Shown here piece after piece: positions 1 to 4,902 of a stretch of DNA of 13,736 nucleotides. The translations under genes and the position numbers were made by a program. Numbering within the stretch: position 1 is the first letter of the stretch; each line of letters starts with the position of its first letter. The DNA comes from Puniceicoccales bacterium (GTDB lineage Bacteria > Verrucomicrobiota > Verrucomicrobiia > Opitutales > JAIRLM01). The DNA lies in NCBI GenBank assembly GCA_031287845.1, contig JAITSI010000060.1:1-13736 (forward strand), read 5' to 3'. The notes under the pieces are model-generated. The model ran no database searches. It was not told the origin of the DNA and worked only from the letters and a program-made list of their open reading frames with translations.

Positions 1-55
1 AAATGCCGGCCACCACCCGCGACAGAGTCGGAGAAAAAGAAATTGGAATGCCCAC
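1..55 (-). CDS. Inc-like membrane protein paralog, 5' end only (partial)
   Basis: This is the first 18 codons of a gene that runs off the left edge. It begins with GTG (positions 55-53), and the peptide reads M-G-I-P-I-S-F-S-P-T-L-S-R-V-V-A-G-I. The neighbouring gene starting at 982 has the same N-terminus apart from two substitutions (V for I at residue 3, P for S at residue 12) and the start codon type (ATG versus GTG). The DNA upstream of the start is also shared (see repeat). From the neighbour I infer that the lost part begins with a double hydrophobic segment; nothing can be said about its C-terminus. The conserved start position in two copies supports both start calls. The function is unknown, and Inc-like membrane targeting is inference. 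Confidence 0.7.
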   Translation of the reverse strand, partial: MGIPISFSPTLSRVVAGI

Positions 56-101
56 CCGTGCGCGGAAGGTGTGACATATGAGGAAAAAAGCAAGCCCTTT
101 G
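1..101. repeat. Direct repeat copy 1 (paralog 5' end plus leader)
   Basis: Aligns without gaps to 928-1028. I count about 10 mismatches in 101 positions, roughly 90% identity. It covers the first 18 codons of one Inc-like gene and about 46 bp of upstream leader, including a shared CATATG and a shared GGAAAAAAGCAAGCC block. Similarity stops abruptly near 101. This is what remains visible of a tandem gene duplication. Confidence 0.9.
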
Positions 102-202
102 GCGGGGGAAATTCTGGGCCGAAGAAATCTGACCTAAACATCCAAGATCGGACCCATCAAATCCACTTCGCCTGGCGGGGATCTTTCGCCCTTGGCAATC
201 AT

Positions 203-982
203 TCATCCATCCATGGAATTCGGCAACCTCAATATTCGATTGGAACCGGCTTCCCATCCGGAATCGTTTTTGAGAAATTTCCATGCGCATGGTACACCTT
301 CTCCGTTGCACAGGAAATTCTCGTTATTGATGATAAAATCGCCACGAAACCTAAGTTTAATGTCCTGTTTTCTGTCCCAATCAACTTTCATGTTCTCCGC
401 CCAGCTTAAACCACAAAAATTACCTCGTATGTAAAGGGTGTCACCGGGTTGAAGCGTTGAGAGAAATGCATCCTCTGCGGTGAGTGTAAGTTCAAATTCT
501 GAATAAGTAGCTTTATCATCATAGTTAAAAAGGTTTTTGTAAGGCGAGATGATCACATTGTCATCCTGCACACAATTCACTACTTGAAGAGGAACTTGGT
601 CATTCTCTTGTTGACCTATTATAATCTCCAAAGCAGGAGTTTTTGGCGCCACGTTTTGATTGTTCAAGGAATTTGATTCTTTCGAATTATCGAGTTCCGT
701 GATGTTATTTTTTTCGCTTCCGTAATGCATTCCCGTGCCTTCATTTTCCTTAGCAAGGGCTTTCCGGGGCCAAGCCAGAAAACCGGCAATTGCCAAAACG
801 ACCAGGCCGATGGCGGCGACGCAAGCACAGCCAATCAGCAGCGGCCACAGGACGGCGAAAGAAGCTGTAAAGATCAGCACCGCAGCCGTAACCACGCCGG
901 CCAGGGCCAGGACCGTAGTCCCGGCAGAAATGCCGGCCACCACCCGCGGCAGAGTCGGAGAAAAAGAAATTGGAACGCCCAT
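203..982 (-). CDS. Inc-like bilobed hydrophobic membrane protein (hypothetical)
   Basis: 259 aa. Residues about 14-41 and 46-70 form two closely spaced hydrophobic segments rich in Ala, Gly, Val and Leu, followed by a basic W-P-R-K stop signal. This is the layout of chlamydial inclusion-membrane (Inc) proteins, which are exported by type III secretion and inserted in a host-derived membrane. Residues about 78-125 are a polar Asn/Ser/Glu linker. Residues 126-259 form a soluble domain I do not recognise, with several beta-like stretches and several cysteines. The ATG at 982 aligns with the GTG start of the paralog at 55; no clear ribosome-binding site is visible. The N-terminal third is GC-rich like the rest of the window, while about 203-720 is clearly richer in A+T, suggesting a swapped or transferred C-terminal part. 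The gene lies 78 bp downstream of dnaA on the same strand. The Inc assignment rests on topology only; an ordinary two-TM protein is possible. Confidence 0.75.
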   Translation of the reverse strand: MGVPISFSPTLPRVVAGISAGTTVLALAGVVTAAVLIFTASFAVLWPLLIGCACVAAIGLVVLAIAGFLAWPRKALAKENEGTGMHYGSEKNNITELDNSKESNSLNNQNVAPKTPALEIIIGQQENDQVPLQVVNCVQDDNVIISPYKNLFNYDDKATYSEFELTLTAEDAFLSTLQPGDTLYIRGNFCGLSWAENMKVDWDRKQDIKLRFRGDFIINNENFLCNGEGVPCAWKFLKNDSGWEAGSNRILRLPNSMDG

Positions 983-1028
983 CGGTACACGAAAGGTGTG
1001 GCATATGGGGAAAAAAGCAAGCCTTTTG
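928..1028. repeat. Direct repeat copy 2 (paralog 5' end plus leader)
   Basis: Second copy of the repeat at 1-101, about 90% identical. It spans the start region of the 203-982 gene and its leader up to near the dnaA terminator. The offset between copies is 927 bp, one gene plus spacer. The shared leader may carry a common promoter for the family; the CATATG within it (1002-1007) could act as a -10 element on the minus strand, but no matching -35 element is conserved between the copies. Confidence 0.9.
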
Positions 1029-1033
1029 AAAGG

Positions 1034-1054
1034 GAAAAAATCCCGGCCCCCGGG
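1034..1054 (-). terminator. Possible rho-independent terminator after dnaA
   Basis: Directly after the dnaA stop (1063-1061), the minus strand can form a CCCGG / CCGGG stem with a GGG loop (1054-1042), followed by a run of six T (1040-1035). The stem is short but all G-C, and other pairings in this GC-rich stretch are possible. If it works, it would separate dnaA from the Inc-like gene. Confidence 0.45.
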
Positions 1055-1060
1055 CCCGGC

Positions 1061-2425
1061 CTAGCGGATCATTTCCCGAATGGTTTCCACGGCATTGCGC
1101 ACGGAGGCATCCTGCTCCATGGCCCCCTCCACGGTTTTGCAGGCATGGATAACCGTTCCGTGCTCCCGGCCGCCGAATTCGCTCCCGATGCGCTGCAAAG
1201 AGTAGGTGGTCAGCAGCCGGCAGAGGTACATGGCCACCTGGCGGGGAAAGGCAATGCCGGCGGGCCGTTTTTTCCCCAAAAGGTCGGCCAGCGTGACCTT
1301 GTAGAACTCCGCCACCTGCCGCTGGATCTGGTCGATGTGCACCATCTTGGCCGCCTCTTCGCGGAAGATGTCCTGGAGCAGGCGACGGGTCTCCTCGCAG
1401 TTAATTTGCCGTCCCGAAAAGGCCACATAGCCCGCCACGCGGTTGAGGGCCCCCTCCAGCCGGCGCACGTTGGTCGAGACCCCCTCCGCTAGCAGCTGCA
1501 GCACCTCTTCGGGCAGCGCCAGGCGCATGGCCAGCGCCTTTTTCCGCAAAATGGCGATGCGCGTTTCCAGGTCCGGAACCTGGATGTCCGCGACGAAGCC
1601 CCACTGGAAGCGGGATACCAAACGGCTCTCCAGCCGGGAAATTTCCGCCGCCGGCCGGTCGCTGCAGAGGCAAATCTGCCGCTGGGACTCGAAAAGCTCA
1701 TTGAATGTATAAAAAAACTCCTCTTGGATGCGCTCCTTGCCGGAAAGGAAATGGATGTCGTCGATGAGCAGCATGTCGACGCGGCGGTAAATTTCCCGAA
1801 ATTTGCCCAGGGCATTTTCCTGCACGGCGCGGATGAACTCGTTGGTGAATTTTTCCGTGGAGGTGTAGACAATTTTGATCCGGGTCCGCTTGCCCAGGGC
1901 ACCGTGGGCGACCGCCTGCAGCAGGTGGGTCTTGCCCAGCCCCGTCGCCCCGTAGAGGAACAGCGGATTGTAGGCCCGGCCGGGATCATTGGCCACGGCG
2001 ACGCAGGCGGCCTGGGCGAGCTGGTTGCCTGGGCCGATGACGAAGTTGGCGAAGGTGTTGCGGGGATTGATCAGGTCGGCCTCGTCGAACTTGCGGATGG
2101 CGGCGGACCTCCGCTGGGCCGTGCGGGACTGGGGAGGCGCGTCCTCGGGCTCCGGCTCCGGCGGGGCCTCCAGCTCCACGGCCATGGTCCGCCCGGTGAG
2201 GTGGGCAATGCGCTTTTCCAAAAGCCCCCGGTAGTTATCGCAGAGCCAGATGGCGGCAAATTCGTTGGGAGCTTGCAGCACAAGCTTTTCTCCGTCCTCG
2301 CGCAGCGGCCGCAGGTCATCGAACCAGACCCGGAACACGTCCTCGGCGAGCAGGGTGCGCAGGTCCTCGCGCAGGGAGGGCCACAGCCCAGGATTCGCCT
2401 TTTCCTCCCGGTTATTCACAATCAT
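1061..2425 (-). CDS. dnaA: Chromosomal replication initiator DnaA
   Basis: DnaA is the AAA+ protein that binds DnaA boxes and melts the origin. With the ATG at 2425 it is 454 aa, the family length. Domain I is about residues 1-85, followed by a short Pro/Glu-rich linker. The AAA+ domain has Walker A G-A-T-G-L-G-K-T-H (159-167), Walker B L-L-I-D-D-I-H-F-L (219-227), and the S-R-L-V-S-R-F-Q-W-G arginine-finger region near 267-276. The C-terminal DNA-binding helix-turn-helix carries the DnaA signature R-E-H-G-T-V-I-H-A-C (about 420-429). The frame is open 31 codons further, to an ATG at 2518, but that extension is Gly/Arg-rich and unlike DnaA. A GGGGA lies just upstream of the 2425 ATG. A TTATTCACA DnaA box overlaps codons 2-5, suggesting autoregulation. 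Identification is certain; the start is likely. Confidence 0.97.
   Translation of the reverse strand: MIVNNREEKANPGLWPSLREDLRTLLAEDVFRVWFDDLRPLREDGEKLVLQAPNEFAAIWLCDNYRGLLEKRIAHLTGRTMAVELEAPPEPEPEDAPPQSRTAQRRSAAIRKFDEADLINPRNTFANFVIGPGNQLAQAACVAVANDPGRAYNPLFLYGATGLGKTHLLQAVAHGALGKRTRIKIVYTSTEKFTNEFIRAVQENALGKFREIYRRVDMLLIDDIHFLSGKERIQEEFFYTFNELFESQRQICLCSDRPAAEISRLESRLVSRFQWGFVADIQVPDLETRIAILRKKALAMRLALPEEVLQLLAEGVSTNVRRLEGALNRVAGYVAFSGRQINCEETRRLLQDIFREEAAKMVHIDQIQRQVAEFYKVTLADLLGKKRPAGIAFPRQVAMYLCRLLTTYSLQRIGSEFGGREHGTVIHACKTVEGAMEQDASVRNAVETIREMIR
2412..2420 (+). promoter_or_regulatory. DnaA box (TTATTCACA) overlapping the dnaA start
   Basis: Matches the TTATNCACA DnaA-box consensus exactly. 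On the minus strand it covers the end of codon 2 to the second base of codon 5 of dnaA. Autoregulation of dnaA through nearby boxes is known in other bacteria. One 9-mer with one free position can occur by chance, and here it coincides with ordinary codons (Ile-Val-Asn-Asn). Confidence 0.45.
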
Positions 2426-2629
2426 TCCATCCCCGCACACCGCTCCAACCGATGCCCTTTTTCCGCTTCCAATGGGACGGCCGCACTGGCCGCGTCTGCC
2501 TCTCACGTGGCTTTCCATGGGACCTCATCCCAATAAGGTCCGATCCGGATGCCCGTGGCGGGGGAGACTACAGGCGATCTTGCCCCGAAGGCAATCCCCA
2601 CTTATCCCCATTTTATTGACAGCCCATTG
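2426..2629. promoter_or_regulatory. dnaA upstream region; possible origin
   Basis: A 204-bp gap between the TPR-like gene and dnaA. It should hold the dnaA promoter unless dnaA is read from def. It contains a near-consensus DnaA box, most of an AT-rich inverted repeat at 2613-2636, and two ATCCCCA repeats 10 bp apart (2594-2600 and 2604-2610). The part nearest dnaA (about 2426-2590) is GC-rich. No convincing -35/-10 pair was found: TTGACA occurs in the inverted repeat on both strands, but nothing like TATAAT stands 16-18 bp downstream. An origin role is inference from dnaA proximity. Confidence 0.35.
2602..2610 (+). promoter_or_regulatory. Near-consensus DnaA box (TTATCCCCA)
   Basis: One mismatch from the classical TTATCCACA box. 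It is preceded at exactly 10 bp, one helical turn, by CAATCCCCA (2592-2600), and followed by the AT-rich inverted repeat. Its position upstream of dnaA makes a DnaA-binding role reasonable but unproven. Confidence 0.35.
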
Positions 2630-2636
2630 TCAATAA
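2613..2636. repeat. Perfect AT-rich inverted repeat (9-bp arms, 6-bp loop)
   Basis: TTATTGACA (2613-2621) and TGTCAATAA (2628-2636) are exact reverse complements around GCCCAT. The right arm overlaps the last codons and TGA stop of the TPR-like gene. Neither strand has a T-run after the stem, so it is not a standard terminator. A dimeric protein-binding site or an origin element fits better. Confidence 0.6.
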
Positions 2637-3196
2637 CCCTGCGCCGTCCCGGCGGAATCGGCGCAATCCGGTCCCTTTCCCGGCCAATTCTCCACGCGCA
2701 GCAGGGCAGACCAGAGCAGATCCCTGGCCTCCGCATCGTCTGGCCTCTTCTCCAGCAGCAGCTTGGCCAGCGCAGCCGCCTCGGCGGAGTTCCCATCCCG
2801 GAGCAGCATGCGGCAGAGAAGGAGCTGTTCCCGGGCCCGGAGTCCTTCCGGCCCAAGAGCTTCGGCGGCGGCCCGGTAGAGACTATCCCAGAAAGTTTTT
2901 CCCCGGCACAGGCGCAGCAGGGAGCGAAGGGCGAGCCGGGAGCGCGGGGCAAGGCAGAGCCAGAGAAGAATTTGCCGCAGCAGGCCACCCCGGTCCCGGC
3001 GCAGCCAGCGGCCAAGGCAGCGGAGGACAATGAGGAGCCGAAGGCCCAGCTGGAACGGCGGCGGCTCCAGGGAGCGGAGGGCCTGGAAAAAGAGCTCCAC
3101 CCGCTCCCGCGAGGGATCGGCGGCGAGGCCATCGGCCAGCACGTGGGCCACGTAGCGGAAGCCACCCCTGGCCATTCCCCGGCGCAGATCATCCAT
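2630..3196 (-). CDS. Hypothetical protein, TPR-like C-terminal part
   Basis: 188 aa, not recognised. It is rich in Leu, Arg and Ala, with predicted helices throughout. Residues about 108-170 have paired-helix spacing like tetratricopeptide repeats (A-E-A-A-A-L-A-K-L-L-L-E-K-R-P-D-D-A-E-A is interrupted around 138-157 by no proline until the turn), suggesting a protein-protein contact surface. No signal peptide or catalytic motif is seen. The ATG at 3196 lies 12 bp after the def stop, so the gene is probably co-transcribed with def, but no good ribosome-binding site precedes it. A competing frame on the same strand (3192-2602) is rich in Trp, Ser and Pro and looks like a shadow. Its stop lies inside the inverted repeat upstream of dnaA. 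Confidence 0.65.
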   Translation of the reverse strand: MDDLRRGMARGGFRYVAHVLADGLAADPSRERVELFFQALRSLEPPPFQLGLRLLIVLRCLGRWLRRDRGGLLRQILLWLCLAPRSRLALRSLLRLCRGKTFWDSLYRAAAEALGPEGLRAREQLLLCRMLLRDGNSAEAAALAKLLLEKRPDDAEARDLLWSALLRVENWPGKGPDCADSAGTAQGY

Positions 3197-3208
3197 GGCC
3201 GAATCTTT

Positions 3209-3973
3209 TCACCGCCTGTCCGGTTCGGAGCTGGCCAATTCCCCTTCCCCGGGCAGGGGGAAAATTCGATCGCGCCAGCGGGGATCCCGGTCCGTGATTA
3301 GCCGGCCCTGGACATGGTCGTATTCGTGCTGCAGGCACCGGGCCGGCCAGCCATCGGCATCCAGGACGTGCCATGCCCCAGCCAGGTCCTGGTAGCTAAG
3401 CGTGGCGTCCGAGGGACGCCACAGCTTCACCTCCAGGCTCTTACCGGGATCGGTAGGGGAAGGAATGGACAGACATCCCTCCTCGGCGCGGACCTCCCTG
3501 CCCCCGCAGCGCATGGTCGGATTGAAAAACAGCGCAACGCCGGGGGAAGCACCGCGGAGCAGGCTGCGGCCGTCCAGGGTCAGTTTTTTGCAGACGGAGT
3601 CGCCGCCGCGCCTACGGCCAATCTCCACGCACGCACCAAGGTCGACGGCGAAGACGGCGACGTTGATTCCCACCTGGCAGGCGGTGAGACCAATGCCATG
3701 CAGCTCCTCGATGGCCCGCACCATTCCCTCCGCCAGCGCGGGCAGGTTGGGGTCGGAAAAATCTTCCACCCGCGCATTGGGAGCGCGCAGGGCGGGGGAA
3801 CCCATTCCCGGCACATGGGCAATTTTTTGGATCGCCTTTGCCAGGGGCTGGGCTAGAAACGCCTGAACCTCCGGCGAGGCCAAGACGGCGAAGGCGGTCT
3901 TTCCATTCCCGGTTGCCCGCGGGATCGCGTACTCCAGTGGTGGGGGCTGGACGATCATCGCGGTGCCGGCCAT
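3209..3973 (-). CDS. def: Peptide deformylase with N-terminal extension
   Basis: Removes the formyl group from the starting Met of new proteins; metal-dependent and cytosolic. All three family motifs are present: G-I-G-L-T-A-C-Q at 93-100 (usual form G-x-G-x-A-A-x-Q, with Thr for the first Ala), E-G-C-L-S at 165-169 (metal ligand Cys167), and H-E-Y-D-H at 216-220 (ligands His216 and His220, catalytic Glu217). At 254 aa it is longer than the usual 150-190. There are about 45-50 extra residues before the normal N-terminus and an insertion of about 25-30 residues between motifs 1 and 2. The long N-terminus is supported by a strong GGGAGG five bases before the ATG at 3973. It diverges from the exonuclease gene at 3985 and is followed closely by the TPR-like gene. 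Confidence 0.93.
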   Translation of the reverse strand: MAGTAMIVQPPPLEYAIPRATGNGKTAFAVLASPEVQAFLAQPLAKAIQKIAHVPGMGSPALRAPNARVEDFSDPNLPALAEGMVRAIEELHGIGLTACQVGINVAVFAVDLGACVEIGRRRGGDSVCKKLTLDGRSLLRGASPGVALFFNPTMRCGGREVRAEEGCLSIPSPTDPGKSLEVKLWRPSDATLSYQDLAGAWHVLDADGWPARCLQHEYDHVQGRLITDRDPRWRDRIFPLPGEGELASSEPDRR

Positions 3974-3978
3974 TCCAT

Positions 3979-3984
3979 CCTCCC
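3979..3984 (-). promoter_or_regulatory. Ribosome-binding site fixing the def start
   Basis: GGGAGG on the minus strand, five bases upstream of the ATG at 3973. It decides the start of the unusually long deformylase. It lies entirely within the 11-bp gap between the def and exonuclease start codons. Confidence 0.8.
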
Positions 3985-4590
3985 ATGTCGACGATTCACA
4001 AAAAACTTTCTCCGCAGGACCTGGCCTCCCTACCGCTCTGGCAGTACGCGGGCAAGATTATTCTGATCCGGGACGGCAAAGAGGCGGAGCGGGCGGTGGA
4101 ACTCCTTCTGGGGGAAGAATGCCTTGGCTTTGACACGGAGACCCGGCCCACGTTCCAGCGCGGCCAGTACCACGATCCGGCCCTGGTCCAGGTGGCGCTG
4201 GAGGACGTGGTTTACCTTTTCCAGCTCGTTCCCTGCGGCGGCCTGCAGCCGCTGCTTCCCCTGTTCACGGCGGCGGTGCCGGCAAAGATTTGCCTCGGCG
4301 TGGAGGAGGACCTGCGCCGGCTGCGGACGGTGAAGAAATTTACCGGCCGCGGCTTCGTCGAGCTCCTGGACTGCGTGCGGCCCCTGGGCATCCTGGACGG
4401 GGGACTGCGCAAGCTGTGCGCCAACCTGCTGGGCGTGCGCATTTCCAAGCGGGAGCAGACCTCCAACTGGGCAAGGCAGGACCTGACCGAGCGCCAGCTG
4501 CGCTACGCCGCCACCGATGCCTGGGTAAGCCGTAAAATTTTCCTGGTGGCCAGGGAACTCCGCGCCAGGGGAACGGTGGCGTCCGACTAG
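3985..4590 (+). CDS. 3'-5' exonuclease, DEDDy family (WRN/RNase D type)
   Basis: 201 aa, a single exonuclease domain. It would remove nucleotides from 3' ends of DNA or RNA using two metal ions. Motif I is F-D-T-E (Asp50, Glu52). Motif II is G-V-E-E-D-L-R-R-L with Asp109. Motif III is Y-A-A-T-D-A with Tyr174 and Asp178, which marks the DEDDy subgroup. The stretch S-N-W-A-R-Q-D-L-T-E-R-Q-L before motif III is typical of RNase D and WRN-like exonucleases. There is no HRDC domain, so it is not a full-length RNase D, and the substrate cannot be told. The frame is open upstream to 3838, but that part is Arg/Pro-rich shadow of def, so the ATG at 3985 is chosen. No ribosome-binding site precedes it, which fits weak or leaderless translation. 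Confidence 0.85.
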   Translation: MSTIHKKLSPQDLASLPLWQYAGKIILIRDGKEAERAVELLLGEECLGFDTETRPTFQRGQYHDPALVQVALEDVVYLFQLVPCGGLQPLLPLFTAAVPAKICLGVEEDLRRLRTVKKFTGRGFVELLDCVRPLGILDGGLRKLCANLLGVRISKREQTSNWARQDLTERQLRYAATDAWVSRKIFLVARELRARGTVASD

Positions 4591-4691
4591 GGTCAGGACT
4601 CGCAAAACCACACTCCACCTCCATCTGGAAAAGTGACCGCTACGGTCCTGTGGCACAGGAACTTGACTTCTTGGGGGAAAGGCCGCTCACG

Positions 4692-4719
4692 GGCGCTGCC
4701 CGGCGAAGCGGGCAGTGCC
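4692..4719. repeat. Strong hairpin, 11-bp stem and 6-base loop
   Basis: GGCGCTGCCCG (4692-4702) pairs with CGGGCAGTGCC (4709-4719), with one G-T pair, around the loop GCGAAG. It is the most stable structure visible in the 4591-4902 gap. Confidence 0.7.
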
Positions 4720-4723
4720 GCGA

Positions 4724-4754
4724 GCCGGCCCTGATGGAGGCCTCGAGGGCCGGC
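4724..4754. repeat. Inverted repeat, 9-bp arms and 13-base loop
   Basis: GCCGGCCCT (4724-4732) and AGGGCCGGC (4746-4754) are exact reverse complements. The loop itself contains the palindrome GAGGCCTC (4737-4744), so two nested structures are possible. Confidence 0.65.
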
Positions 4755-4766
4755 CGGGCCCTATTG

Positions 4767-4865
4767 GGGGCGCTGCCCCAGCTTCGCTGTGCTCCGCTTT
4801 CCCCAAGCCATCGGTGCCGTGGCGGCAGCATTTCGCGGGGGGAGTGCCGGATGGGGCGCAGCCCC
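4767..4865. repeat. Pair of near-identical 13-base hairpins
   Basis: GGGGCGCTGCCCC (4767-4779) and GGGGCGCAGCCCC (4853-4865) differ at one loop base and each forms a 5-bp G-C stem with a 3-base loop. A repeated small hairpin in a gene gap resembles REP-type elements, but two copies are too few to define a family. Confidence 0.45.
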
Positions 4866-4902
4866 ACCGTCAACCGCCGGACCGGATCCGCGGAATCGGA
4901 CC

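Larger units (their letters stand above)
4591..4902. other. 312-bp gene-free, hairpin-rich region between convergent genes
   Basis: Lies between the exonuclease stop and the malQ stop. No convincing protein is encoded: the frames crossing it are Arg/Pro/Gly-rich and continue as shadows of malQ. It holds at least six inverted repeats: GACCG-CTA-CGGTC (4635-4647), CCTGT-GGC-ACAGG (4647-4659), an 11-bp stem (4692-4719), a 9-bp stem (4724-4754), and two near-identical short hairpins (4767-4779 and 4853-4865). None is followed by a T-run. I do not recognise tmRNA, RNase P, SRP or tRNA features. It may be a bidirectional termination region, a structured small RNA or decayed repetitive DNA. Confidence 0.6.

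Noticed and set aside
71..434. Small plus-strand ORFs at the left edge
   Set aside because: Mostly opposite the 3' half of the Inc-like gene; no start signal or motif.
2426..2518. Longer DnaA starting at the ATG at 2518
   Set aside because: The added 31 residues are Gly/Arg-rich and unlike any DnaA N-terminus; the 2425 start gives the normal domain I.
725..2536. Plus-strand ORFs opposite dnaA and the Inc-like start
   Set aside because: Shadows of dnaA and of the paralog; no recognisable sequence.
2549..3301. 250-codon plus-strand ORF opposite the TPR-like gene
   Set aside because: Gln/Pro/Gly-rich, no motif; the minus-strand frame follows def closely and has helical, repeat-like spacing.
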